Source: Aculops lycopersici (Eukaryota > Arthropoda > Arachnida > Trombidiformes > Eriophyidae). Taken from it: 64,000 nucleotides of DNA. Shown one piece after another: positions 49,238 to 58,783 of this stretch. Location of the stretch: the NCBI GenBank assembly GCA_015350385.1, contig WNKI01000003.1, positions 2,140,698 through 2,204,697 of the forward strand, given 5' to 3'. The notes under the pieces were generated by a model that saw only the letters and a list, made by a program, of their open reading frames with translations, did no database searches and had not been told where the DNA came from. Within the stretch, counting starts at the first letter, position 1; each line of letters begins with the position of its first letter. The position numbers and the translations under genes are program-made.

Positions 49238-49262
49238 TACGTAATCGAATGTCGATTACGTA
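49238..49262. repeat. Inverted repeat with 10-bp arms and 5-nt loop
   Basis: TACGTAATCG at 49238-49247 and CGATTACGTA at 49253-49262 flank AATGT. Two G-U pairs and one A-U pair can lengthen the stem on each side. Confidence 0.7.
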
Positions 49263-49814
49263 GTTGTAGATCGGAAGCGTAGGTCACACGATTTCACATT
49301 CACTTTTGGGACAATAGAGTGAGACAGGAAGTCTCAGGTGAAGTGAGACCAATAATAAATTATGTCTACAACCGTTCTGCTTTATTGATTCAAGTTTTAG
49401 ATGCATCAATGTTTTTGCCAGCTCCTCTCTTTCCCTCTCTCCAGTTACGCGAATCGTCTGGTAACCTCGAGTCAGGCAAATGAATCGTCTTGATATCTTA
49501 CAGGAGAATCAATCAAGTGGTATCTTGGTCTCGAGATCACCGTTGCAAAATATACGAGAAACTCAAATAGAAATAGGGAAAGAGTCGCCTCAAACAGATT
49601 ATCAGGAATGAGTATGGGACAAAAAATATTCATTGGCAAGTCGTAGTTTATATAAGGAGCTGATTGGTTTTTTCTGCGCAATGAATTGACAGAGCAACGT
49701 CAATCACAGAGTGCACTGTGTATCCCATTGGCTGTAAAGCACAAAAGGGCAGAAAAGTGAAAGCGGAGGATGAGCACTATTGTAGCTTGAGTTTTCTCCG
49801 TAGAGATAACACAG

Positions 49815-49821
49815 AAAAAAA
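49815..49821 (-). terminator. Pol III T-run terminator of the tRNA gene
   Basis: Seven consecutive T on the - strand lie just past the tRNA 3' end. Confidence 0.8.
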
Positions 49822-49824
49822 GTT

Positions 49825-49897
49825 TGCCGAATGGCGGGTTCGAACCGTCGACCTTGAGATTATGAGACTCACATTCTTCCAACTGAACTAATTCGGC
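49825..49897 (-). tRNA. trnM-CAT: Elongator tRNA-Met (anticodon CAT)
   Basis: Read on the - strand, 73 bases fold as a cloverleaf. The acceptor stem GCCGAAT/ATTCGGC is fully paired with discriminator A. The D arm is GTTC/GAAT, the anticodon loop is CTCATAA with anticodon CAT, the variable loop is AGGTC, and the T loop is TTCGAAC. The AGTCTCATAATCT anticodon arm is the conserved form of elongator Met, including its U-U at 31-39. The T stem GACGG/CCGCC has one A-C mismatch. B box GGTTCGAAC is present, and seven T follow at 49815-49821 on the - strand as a Pol III terminator. There is no intron. Confidence 0.93.
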
Positions 49898-50246
49898 TAC
49901 TGCCCCGAAGGGACTTACGACATGAGAAATTTTTTACGATCATATACCTAGGCAAGTGTTACTTTGGCTGAACTCGCATGGTCATTGTCAATATTGTATC
50001 GGCAAGCCAAAATAATTTATGCAAAATCCATCGATCAAAACATTGAACAACGAGAACAGGTTTTTTTGTTGTCCAAGCTAACAAGCAAGGGCCAGGCATT
50101 GGTAATGTCTCATGTTCCATGCTGATTATGACAGTATTCCTCGTTTGCCTCTCCATAGGTAATCTCCATTTCGATACCTGAGCAACGAGCCCTTAAATCG
50201 TGTCCTTATTAGTGTCACAAAAACAAAGCTACATTATTATATCAAA
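49898..50246 (+). other. NCKAP1 upstream region
   Basis: This 349-bp stretch between the tRNA gene and NCKAP1 is the likely NCKAP1 promoter and 5' UTR. No other motif is seen. Confidence 0.4.
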
Positions 50247-53200
50247 ATGGTCAGACAACCACCACCAAGTCATCAGAAGATCGCTGAGAAGCTGTCAATT
50301 TTAAATGATCGTGGTGTTGGTATGCTTACACGTATTTACAACATTAAGAAGGCTTGCTCAGATTCCAAATCAAAACCCTCCTTTTTATGTGACAAACAAC
50401 TTGAGCCAACTATTAAGAATATCATCCGAAGATTCCCTAATACAAACGAACTTAAATCAAACCAACAACAATATGCACCCTTACAAGCCATCAAAACAGA
50501 TATTAACAAAACCCTATCATTGTATTACTATACCTTTGTCGATTTACTCGACTACAAGGATCATGTTTGCGAATTGCTCACAACCATGGACGCATGTCAG
50601 CTATCACTCGATATTGCTATCAACTTTGATCTAACAAAAGCGTACCTGGATCTAGTTATAACCTATGTATCTCTAATGATATTGCCATCTCGAGTTGAAG
50701 ATAGAAAGGCGGTATTGAGTCTTTTCAATCTTTCGCACGATATGATTCATGGCCACCCTGACGCATCGTTTCCTCGATTAGGCCAGATGATTATCGACTA
50801 TGAACAACCAATGAAGAAGCTATCGGAAGAGTTTATTCCTCATTCTAAGTTATTATCACAAGCATTATTATCATTGCACCAAATCTTCCCCATGAGAACC
50901 ATAACAGCTCAAGAATGGCGAAAGAGTCAGATCATCAGCCTTGTTGCAAATCCCACTCAGCTCTTCAATCCAGTTCAGACAGATACTATTCAATGCGAAT
51001 ACCTATCTCTTGATCAACTTGAAAAATGGATCACCTTTGGCTTCATGCTGGCTCATCCCTATCTCAACCAGCCAGTGGCTTTGGAACTTTTCAACAAATC
51101 CCTCCAGTGCGGTTGGTGTATATCGCTATTTAGAGACGAAGTGATCCATACGCATTCATTTGTACAGTCATTCTTTGAGTCAATCAAGGTGCCAAGTAAG
51201 AGGATATCAGAGGTGAAAGAAGCTCACAATATAGTTTTGCAAAAGTCGACCAATATACACAGAGAACGTAGAAAGTTCCTACGCACAGCTCTGAGAGAGC
51301 TGTGTCTCATTCTAACCGATCAGCCTGGTCTATTGGGTCCAAAAATTCTACTAGCTCTAATGGGCCTATCTTATGCTAGAGACGAGGTTAATTGGTTGCT
51401 CAGACATGCTGAGAATCAACCTCATAATAAGGGCAAGATCAAGTACCAGAGTGAGGATCTGACAGACCGCCAACTACCTGAGCTATTGTTTCACATGGAA
51501 GAGTTGAGGGCATTGATCAGAAAATATTATCAAGTTATACAACGTTATTTTGTTCAATACCTCTCAGCTTACGATGCTATAGCTCTGAATCAGATTGTTC
51601 AAACTGTCTCAATGCTACCTGAGGAAGACTCTATGATCCTGGAGACGATCTATACCACTATAAGTGAGCTAAGCGTACAACAGGTTGTCAACAAGCAAGT
51701 ATTCGACTTCAGAGGGCTGAGACTAGATTGGTTCCGGTTACAAGCCTACTGTAGTGTCCACAGGTATCCAATGCATTTGTTCGAACACAGAGATTTGGCC
51801 ATACTCATGAATATGGTTATCTTTCACACTAGAATGGTTGATGATATTGATGATATGCTCAAGGAAACGTCAAATTTGGCAAACTTTTGCTTTTTCAGCA
51901 AGATCTTTGATAGTCAATTCCATATGTGCTTAGAATTTCCAGCTCAAACTAGATACATCATAGCTTTCCCTTTGATTTGTGCTCATTTCATCGATTGCAC
52001 GCACGAGCTGTGCCCGGAGGAGAGATATCATATTGGTGATAGAAGTTTAACATTTGTCAACATATTCCTCGACGAAATGACCAAGGAGGCAAGAAATATC
52101 ATAACAACCATTTGTGATGAACAATGCATGATGGCTGACAAACTATTACCCAAGCATGCAGCTCCGCAGATTGCTCAAGTTGTTAACAAGCGAAAAAGGG
52201 ACAAGAAGAGCAAACAGGTTGGCGGAGAACTAGAAAAACCAGGCGCCGAGAGTTACAGGCGGACTCGCGAGGAGTTGGCTACAATGGACAAGCTACATAT
52301 GGCTTTGACAGAGCTTTGCTTTGCAATCAACTATTGCTCAACTATTGAAGTGTGGGACCACACTTTCTGCCCGAGAGAATATTTGACTCAACATTTGGAA
52401 AGCCGATTTACAAAGTCACTTGTTGCTATGGTAATGTTTGACCCAGATACCAGGGAGATAGCTAAACCTAGTGAACTTTACTCCTCTGTAAAGGCTTACA
52501 TGAATGTATTGCAGAGAATCGAGACAATTGTCCATATTGATGTCACTAGGATGTTTAATGATGTTCTTCTACAGCAAACTCAACCAACAGACAACCACGG
52601 GGACAAAACTATCACAATGTTATACTCTACCTGGTACCTAGAGGTTCTACTGAGACGAGTTAGTGCTGGACACATCGTCTATAGTCCCCTGCAAAGAGCA
52701 TTTGTCTCATTGAGTCTTGAGGGCCAGCTTCCGTTTTCAGCCGAGGAGTTTTCAGATGTCAACGAACTCAGGGCTCTGGCAGAACTCATAGGCCCATACG
52801 GAATCAAATATCTCGGCGAGAGTTTGGTTTGGTATATTGTGAGCCAAGTGAATGAGTTGAAGAAGTTGGTTGTTCAAAATAAGGAAACACTAATTGCCTT
52901 GCGATCCAACTTTGACAAGCCCGATCATATGAGAGAATTGGGCAAGCGATTACAGAATGCCGAGAGTGTTTTGCAACGGGTTACCATCATTGGAGTTATA
53001 TTGTGTTTCCAAAAACTAGTCCAACAAGCCTTAAATGACGTTCTGGAAAATAGAATACCCTTCTTATTGAGCTCCATCAAGGATTTTAAGCATCAAGTTT
53101 CCACCACCGAAGGATTAACAGACGTACAAGTTGATGTTACGAAGAATCAAATAGTCAACGAGATGGCTAGCGCAACAGGCCTATCATGTCGCATCGATCC

Positions 53201-53654
53201 AGCTCTAATGGCTGCATTGCGAGTACAAAAGAACGACATGGGCGAGGATGAATATGAGCTCGCCTGCCTAATGATGGTTTTTATTGCAGTATCCTTGCCA
53301 AAGCTTGCCAAAATGGAATCCTCAACCTACCGCCCCTCACTAGAGGCTCATACAAACAATATTCATTGTATTGCAACAGCAGTTAACTCTATCGCACCGG
53401 CCATGTTTAGCATTTTGAACCACGGAGACATTGAGGATAGACTCAAAGAATTTTTAGGTTTAGCCTCATCCTCTTTACTTAGATTGATTCAAGAAACTGA
53501 CAAAGAGCTCATCAAGAATCGAGAATCCGTGTACCTATTGATACAAATCCTAGTCCAAGAATCGCCCTTTCTCACGATGGATCTACTTGAGAGTTGTTTT
53601 CCCTATTGTTTACTAAGGCATGCCTACCAATGCGTTTACAAAACCAAAGAATGA
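50247..53654 (+). CDS. Hem: Nck-associated protein 1 (NCKAP1/Hem/Nap1), WAVE complex subunit
   Basis: This 1135-residue protein matches the Hem family over its full length (human NCKAP1 1128). It is a core all-helical subunit of the WAVE regulatory complex, which with Sra1/CYFIP controls Arp2/3 actin branching downstream of Rac at the cell cortex. Typical blocks are QKIAEKLSILNDRGVGMLTRIYNIKKAC at the start, LPSRVEDRKAVLSLFN, HPDASFPRLGQMIIDYE, ALRELCLILTDQPGLLGPKILLALMGLSYARDEVNWLLRH and EFLGLASSSLLRL near the end. The N-terminal match fixes the start. It is a single exon of 3.4 kb; this gene has many introns in most animals. Confidence 0.97.
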   Translation: MVRQPPPSHQKIAEKLSILNDRGVGMLTRIYNIKKACSDSKSKPSFLCDKQLEPTIKNIIRRFPNTNELKSNQQQYAPLQAIKTDINKTLSLYYYTFVDLLDYKDHVCELLTTMDACQLSLDIAINFDLTKAYLDLVITYVSLMILPSRVEDRKAVLSLFNLSHDMIHGHPDASFPRLGQMIIDYEQPMKKLSEEFIPHSKLLSQALLSLHQIFPMRTITAQEWRKSQIISLVANPTQLFNPVQTDTIQCEYLSLDQLEKWITFGFMLAHPYLNQPVALELFNKSLQCGWCISLFRDEVIHTHSFVQSFFESIKVPSKRISEVKEAHNIVLQKSTNIHRERRKFLRTALRELCLILTDQPGLLGPKILLALMGLSYARDEVNWLLRHAENQPHNKGKIKYQSEDLTDRQLPELLFHMEELRALIRKYYQVIQRYFVQYLSAYDAIALNQIVQTVSMLPEEDSMILETIYTTISELSVQQVVNKQVFDFRGLRLDWFRLQAYCSVHRYPMHLFEHRDLAILMNMVIFHTRMVDDIDDMLKETSNLANFCFFSKIFDSQFHMCLEFPAQTRYIIAFPLICAHFIDCTHELCPEERYHIGDRSLTFVNIFLDEMTKEARNIITTICDEQCMMADKLLPKHAAPQIAQVVNKRKRDKKSKQVGGELEKPGAESYRRTREELATMDKLHMALTELCFAINYCSTIEVWDHTFCPREYLTQHLESRFTKSLVAMVMFDPDTREIAKPSELYSSVKAYMNVLQRIETIVHIDVTRMFNDVLLQQTQPTDNHGDKTITMLYSTWYLEVLLRRVSAGHIVYSPLQRAFVSLSLEGQLPFSAEEFSDVNELRALAELIGPYGIKYLGESLVWYIVSQVNELKKLVVQNKETLIALRSNFDKPDHMRELGKRLQNAESVLQRVTIIGVILCFQKLVQQALNDVLENRIPFLLSSIKDFKHQVSTTEGLTDVQVDVTKNQIVNEMASATGLSCRIDPALMAALRVQKNDMGEDEYELACLMMVFIAVSLPKLAKMESSTYRPSLEAHTNNIHCIATAVNSIAPAMFSILNHGDIEDRLKEFLGLASSSLLRLIQETDKELIKNRESVYLLIQILVQESPFLTMDLLESCFPYCLLRHAYQCVYKTKE

Positions 53655-54005
53655 GAATATTTACTCCCCTGAACCTATTGGATGTCCGATAGGATTTCGG
53701 AAGATCAACACGACGAAGAGAGTACGAGATGACGAATAAACCCAATCGATTGAATCTAAAATCCTACTTAAGAAGCTACATAGTCTAGTTTTTAGTACAA
53801 GTCTGTCCCTCTTTTTATTGTTCTTGTTATAACTGTCTCGATACAACCACAATCATCATATCTTTTGAACATTTATGAGAGAGTAGTGATAGGATTTGTG
53901 ACTACGCATATGACTGTGCAATACTTTTGGGAGAGAGATGTGTGAATGAGTATATGAAAGTGTTATGATTATTAAACTCGATCCCCAGTTACCCTGGCTA
54001 GCTCC
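53655..54005. other. Convergent 3' region between NCKAP1 and the aspartic protease
   Basis: This 351-bp stretch holds the 3' UTRs of two convergent genes. No RNA gene or repeat is seen. Confidence 0.4.
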
Positions 54006-55343
54006 CTAGTTCTTGGTCTGAGCAAATCCGAGTCTCTTGTTGCCGAGGTCGAAAACTGTGTAGTAGGGGCCGATAAAAACGTCGCCCAAAATCCACAATG
54101 GATGCTTGGGAATGTCAATGCCCATTAGACCGGAAAGGCAGATGGTCTGGCCGGCTTGGGCAACCTTCATAACATACTGCTCTGGCTTCAGGGCAAAGTC
54201 TTTGCCTTGAATCTTGAACACCAAGTTTGGTAGCTCTTCCAAATTGCAATGAGGCATCACATACTCGCCTCCTGGGACTGGAATGGCACCAATATACTCG
54301 TTTAGCTTCAACACCTCGGCCTTTGGACCGGCAATCAGGGATGTTCCAGTGTCGGCGATGGCTTGGCATCCGTTGGCACACACATTGACAGCCCCCTTCT
54401 GGTCGCCACTTGAACCCATGCTGATTCCGTCCATCTTAAACTGCCAGTAGGCTTCGTGGGTGACTGGAGTGTATGTAATATCCCCGGTGTAGTAGTTTGA
54501 ATCGATTCCACCAAACAAAATCTCTCCACCTGGCGACTTGGTTTGATCACGGTTTAGATAGAACGAGAAAACTGGATCCGAAACGAGCTTCTGGTCAACC
54601 ATATTCTGGAATGGAGTTACAACATTATCCTGTGAGATAGTTTGGAATCCCATACCAAGGAGACCATCAAACTTTGCAACAACAAATGTGATTCCTGGTA
54701 TACTTGTTGCCTCGCCAAAGACTTGGCCCTTAACAGTGAGACCAGCTAGGGCTAGGTTGTCCTCCGACAGGAATCCCTTCATGCTTCCCTTTCCATAAGT
54801 AATCTCAAGTGGCTTACCGTTTGCCTTGTAAGTGGACGACTTTCCGCTGTTGTATGTGCTATGAACCCAACAGGCGGGACTGTAGCACTTGTGCGATGGA
54901 ATCCACAAGTTGGAGGAGCCAGTGTCAAAAACAACCTTGAATGTTTGAGTTGGTGTACCTAGGCCGATCTCACCAAAATACTGAGCATCCATGTAGTTGG
55001 AAAGTGGCTCTGGGGTTGGCCCTTGGACTTGCGTTGCTCCAGTGGAGTTGTCAAACAACAAACTGTACTTGGCGCGCAAATTGGCGTACTTGTTCCAAAC
55101 CACAACCTTCTCCTCGTGCAAAGTTTGGCGCATAGTAGCATCAACCTTCTTTAAAGGCAACCTCTTGATGGAGGCCAGTCTCTCTCTATCGGCTTGCTGT
55201 TGGCTCTCAAGTTCCTGTGCATTTTCGCGGGCCAACTTGTGAGATGTCCGGTATCTCAGATAATCGTAATAGGATTTCCTGTAGGTATTAGCCTCAACGT
55301 AGCTCACAAGGGCTATCGTTAGGCAAAGAAGGATTACTCTCAT
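54006..55343 (-). CDS. Cathepsin D-like aspartic protease
   Basis: This 445-residue pepsin-family (A1) zymogen has an 18-residue signal peptide (MRVILLCLTIALVSYVEA), a long basic propeptide to about 110, and a mature enzyme starting near LSNYMDAQYFGEIGLGTP. Catalytic motifs are FDTGSSNLW with D140 and IADTGTSLI with D331; the flap tyrosine is in ITYGKGSMKGF. WILGDVFIGPYYTVFDLGNKRLGFA closes the fold. CxxxxC and other disulfide cysteines are in place. It is likely lysosomal or a gut digestive enzyme, since arthropods use cathepsin D in both. The propeptide is longer than in human cathepsin D. The gene is intronless. Confidence 0.93.
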   Translation of the reverse strand: MRVILLCLTIALVSYVEANTYRKSYYDYLRYRTSHKLARENAQELESQQQADRERLASIKRLPLKKVDATMRQTLHEEKVVVWNKYANLRAKYSLLFDNSTGATQVQGPTPEPLSNYMDAQYFGEIGLGTPTQTFKVVFDTGSSNLWIPSHKCYSPACWVHSTYNSGKSSTYKANGKPLEITYGKGSMKGFLSEDNLALAGLTVKGQVFGEATSIPGITFVVAKFDGLLGMGFQTISQDNVVTPFQNMVDQKLVSDPVFSFYLNRDQTKSPGGEILFGGIDSNYYTGDITYTPVTHEAYWQFKMDGISMGSSGDQKGAVNVCANGCQAIADTGTSLIAGPKAEVLKLNEYIGAIPVPGGEYVMPHCNLEELPNLVFKIQGKDFALKPEQYVMKVAQAGQTICLSGLMGIDIPKHPLWILGDVFIGPYYTVFDLGNKRLGFAQTKN

Positions 55344-56168
55344 TATATTGGTCGGAAATTCACTATCGAAGTTACTGATTTTTACTTATTCGTCCTTGGA
55401 ATGTCCTCGTGATAGTGTCACTAATGATCGAACTTGATATTTGAGTGATCCTCTTGAAACAAAATACTAGAATGTTGCACCATGAACAAATATTGACTGT
55501 ATTTATGCAATTGATGAGACTGTAAAACGAAGTTGGCTCTGATCGCAACCTGTCGTATTTTGCGCTTTGTTTCTCTCGCAGGGTACCACACGCAACGCGA
55601 CGATGGCAACAGTTATGACTCTTCAGTTAACCGAAGTCACGAAACGCTACACGAGACAATCGACAATTAATATTACCTGTGATTTTGTCTGGCGATAAAT
55701 TACTTTGTTTGAAGAAAAGTCTGGCAATTCGCAAACGACGTTCCACAATCTGTGGATATGTAAACCAGAGTTGGTGCAAATATCAAGCTCGCCGATGCTA
55801 GAGTTTGTTTGTGACGAGGATTGCGATCGATGGCAAACAACAACGACTGCTTGCGACGCCGAAAGCTTCAAGAGAGGTGCAGAAACAGAGAGAAGGACAT
55901 CGGCCAGTAGGCTTTGCCTCTTGTCAAGTCAGCTAGATACACTTGTTGCTGCTGTTGCCGATGCTAATAACAAGTTGTTATCGAAATCAATAGTATGCTT
56001 CATGCGGCTAGCGGGAACACCAGTCATTTAACGAGGCTTATTAAGTTTATATAGTTATCTCAAGTTTCATATCGCGATCAGATATCATATGGTCTTCTTG
56101 TTGTAGTTTGATTAGAAGGCAGCGTTTTTATCTGTTGCGGTTTTAGTTATATATTGTCATAACCGTCT
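55344..56168. other. Aspartic protease upstream region, noncoding
   Basis: This 825-bp gap separates two - strand genes. An open frame of 108 codons at 55705-56031 on + shows no motif. Nothing else could be supported. Confidence 0.4.
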
Positions 56169-57260
56169 TTAGATGGCTGATTGATAGGTATTGTTGTTGA
56201 TGCTGTTGCGGTCGTTGTCGTCGTCTTCGCCAGTTCCATCAGATTGGGATGTCATATTTAGATTCTCCTCGCGGTATTCTTGCAGGTAGTTGAATTTTTT
56301 CAACCATCTCACTTCAGCTGGTCTTCTATTGCGCAAATACATCCTGAAAATATAACCTGAGCTTGGATCGAGTTCCATTGCAGTTCGTGCATGGATAGTA
56401 TCGGTGATTCCATTGGCAAAGGTCACGGAAACCCTAGGGATCTGGAGGAAGACACCGCATTTGTGTATGGAAACCATGCGACTGTTTCTGGCATTGTGTG
56501 TGTCTGGACAGTGGGGAAATGGTAGGTCTTCACTAGGTGGTAGGCATAGTTTTCGATGATAGTTGTTCTTACTCCCTTTTTGGCCCGTAATGGGAACCTG
56601 TTGAAGCGATGGTGGAGATGGCGAGAGTATCCGATGACGAGCGCTCGTTCTGCTTGGCCCGGCTCGAGGAGATTCTCGACAAATAGAGCTGGTGAACGTT
56701 GTTCTGGATCGCAACTTTCGAGGTGGACTTGAGGTGGAATCATCAGAATCAGAGTCTGAGCTAGTGTCAGAATCTGTCGTACTCGTCAAGCTTTTGGAAG
56801 TCCCGTTGATGGGGGTAGCTAGCTCGACAGGTGGCCTATCAATATTGTCTATGGAAGTCTCTGCTTCACGGCTGAAGTCTATAAATGGAGGCGGCTGTCT
56901 TACATGAGGCACAATTTCAACATCCATCTCTCCGGTGATGGTGGCGGCCGAGGAGTTGTCCGCCGAAGCTTCACGGTTTTGGTGGTGCTGGTAAGGGCAG
57001 TTGATTAGATCAACCTTGAGCTTGAGGTGATGATAGTCGTCGAGAGCCAAATGTAGCTCATCATCCGCCATAATTGTAATCATGGCGCCATCTTCGGGGT
57101 CAGCGTAGTGGAATGTTGCATGACCTGTCTTGTGGAATAATTTAAGGAATATTTTCTCCAGGTCCTGTAGAGATATGTTTGTTTCCTCAATACGGATCCT
57201 CCTGTAGAGACCATTTAGATTAAAACGTATTGTCCTCTTCATGACGGTTGATGGTGGCAT
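56169..57260 (-). CDS. PB1-domain protein, otherwise unrecognised (363 residues)
   Basis: The N-terminus at about 8-87 reads as a PB1 domain: a basic first strand pair (KRTIRFNLNGLYRRIRI) and an acidic OPCA-type loop (YADPEDGAMITIMADDELHLAL), so it has both faces of a type I/II PB1. PB1 domains pair with one another to build signalling scaffolds such as p62, aPKC, TFG and MEKK. A Ser/Asp-rich disordered middle (about 120-240) follows, then a basic segment and a possibly folded end (KCGVFLQIPRVSVTFANGITDTIHARTAMELDPSSGYIFRMYLRNRRPAEVRWLKKF). I do not recognise the latter. A second Met at codon 7 could be the true start. A neighbouring upstream gene on the same strand also starts with PB1. Confidence 0.7.
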   Translation of the reverse strand: MPPSTVMKRTIRFNLNGLYRRIRIEETNISLQDLEKIFLKLFHKTGHATFHYADPEDGAMITIMADDELHLALDDYHHLKLKVDLINCPYQHHQNREASADNSSAATITGEMDVEIVPHVRQPPPFIDFSREAETSIDNIDRPPVELATPINGTSKSLTSTTDSDTSSDSDSDDSTSSPPRKLRSRTTFTSSICRESPRAGPSRTSARHRILSPSPPSLQQVPITGQKGSKNNYHRKLCLPPSEDLPFPHCPDTHNARNSRMVSIHKCGVFLQIPRVSVTFANGITDTIHARTAMELDPSSGYIFRMYLRNRRPAEVRWLKKFNYLQEYREENLNMTSQSDGTGEDDDNDRNSINNNTYQSAI

Positions 57261-57854
57261 TTAAAAACTGTCTCGAGTTATGTCCTCGGTAAATCGCTGA
57301 ATGGAATGATAAAAATTGTAGAGTCGAATAGGGATACTTTATTTACCTGAAGGCCACAAGGGAATAGAAACAACGCGAAAGGATGAAAAAAGGATACAGT
57401 GTATACTAAAGAAAAGTAATAAGATGCAACATGCATGCTTGCTCGCACCCACAACTTGTGCGCGTGGCAGCGGCGCGAAACGTGTTCGACGAACACTCGT
57501 GAACAAAACGAGACTAGGCGCCATAGGTTTTATCGGACCTCTCACTGATTTTAAATGGAAGTTTAATTAATACATTGAAACTTTATTAGAATTATCATTT
57601 GACCACTAGAAAATATGAGCTAAAACTTGTACGTTTTGTGATGGCTGATTAACGAGGCTTGTGTTGATTTTACGTATACATGCATGTATATATAAGTGTA
57701 AAAGTAGAAGATTAAGATCGTGATGATAAAGTGGCAACGGGCGGTGGGTTGAGGTTGGCGCCACCAGTTCATTAGTGCGTTAAAATATTTGGCGGCACCC
57801 GTCTGTTTGGTGGAGCTGATTTTCTCTTGGTTGGCTTCATTTCCTATTTCGTTA
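57261..57854. other. Gap between the two PB1-domain genes
   Basis: This 594-bp stretch holds the promoter of the 363-residue PB1 gene and the 3' UTR of the next one. No open frame with a motif is seen. Confidence 0.4.
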
Positions 57855-58388
57855 TCAGATAAACTCTGATCGATTTGGTGGTGTCAAATTCGTAAGTGTA
57901 ATTTCATCCTCGGAATCGTCGTCGTTTTCGTTACCGTCGTCCTCTTGCTCATCGCCCTCCTCCTCCTCCTCATTGCTTCGTCTATCGTCGTCGTTATCAT
58001 TATCGTCACCCTCCTCGTCGCCCTCTTCATTGCACTCCTCTTCTTCCTCTTCCTCCTCCACTTCATCGAGTGTCTCCACTGCCTCGTAATAACCGAATGG
58101 GTCAAAGTTGTAGGGCCCGCCATAAGCGTCGTCGTCCTCCCCATTTAATCTGACGAAAAACTTCGGATACTCGTTATCCTCCACCACTGTCTTGAGCTCC
58201 ATGTCGTCGCCAACTGTCACAGTGAATCCTTCGTCGTCGAAATATTCGAATTCCACTAGGTCATCTTTACTTAATCTAAACATTCTTATCACTTTGTTCT
58301 TGAAAATATCCAACGATATATTGTTTTCACAAACTTTGATCTTCCTCCACTTGTCATGGTAATAGATTTTGACAACTCGAGTAACCAT
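57855..58388 (-). CDS. PB1-domain protein with acidic tail (177 residues)
   Basis: Residues 1-82 form a PB1-like domain: a basic start (TRVVKIYYHDKWRKIKV), NISLDIFKNKVIRMFRL, and a clear OPCA motif FEYFDDEGFTVTVGDDMELKTVV with the expected acidic residues. It ends PKFFVRL. The remainder is very acidic, a run of Glu and Asp at about 108-166, followed by TLTNLTPPNRSEFI. There is no other domain. The acidic tail suggests a histone-binding or electrostatic role, but that is a guess. The domain layout resembles the neighbouring PB1 gene 600 bp downstream, so the two may be old duplicates. Confidence 0.7.
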   Translation of the reverse strand: MVTRVVKIYYHDKWRKIKVCENNISLDIFKNKVIRMFRLSKDDLVEFEYFDDEGFTVTVGDDMELKTVVEDNEYPKFFVRLNGEDDDAYGGPYNFDPFGYYEAVETLDEVEEEEEEEECNEEGDEEGDDNDNDDDRRSNEEEEEGDEQEDDGNENDDDSEDEITLTNLTPPNRSEFI

Positions 58389-58783
58389 TGTAAATACAAG
58401 TAATTAGTGGTTTGGACTGAATAGAGTTCAAAACAAAACTGGTGAGAAAGTACCGAGGGTAATCATGTTAACAGGTGAATCGCATCTTGTAAGTAAGGGG
58501 GAGTCTAGCTGGTGAGCCGGATTTGACGGGTTGTCACTCGTAAGAAGAACCAGCTGATACTTTTCTGAGTCAGCTGCTTTGTTTGCCCTGTCATCAGCTG
58601 ATGATGAATCTAGATAAGACACAACAGTGATAATACACGAAATACTGATCGATCAACAAATAATCGCAGTTGTTCAGCCGACATAGCTGAACAACCGGAA
58701 GTCGTGTGAGCACGTGGAGGAAAACTGCGTGCAAAAATCTCCACATCGATGAGAATTTATTATGTATTGTAATATTGTCTAAA
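58389..58783. other. Gap between Virilizer and the acidic PB1 gene
   Basis: This 395-bp stretch holds a - strand AATAAA at 58756-58761, which lies just past the Virilizer stop as read on -, and the promoter of the PB1 gene. No further feature is seen. Confidence 0.4.

Larger units (their letters stand above)
43329..49824. other. SKOR upstream noncoding region, 6.5 kb
   Basis: I see no protein gene in this stretch. It holds short CAATTG-rich repeats at about 47361-47412, a purine-rich run at 48528-48597, a GA tract at 49095-49113 and a hairpin at 49238-49262. TTAGG occurs twice in tandem near 48321, too little to be telomeric. Given its place it probably contains the SKOR promoter and enhancers; this is inference. 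Confidence 0.5.
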
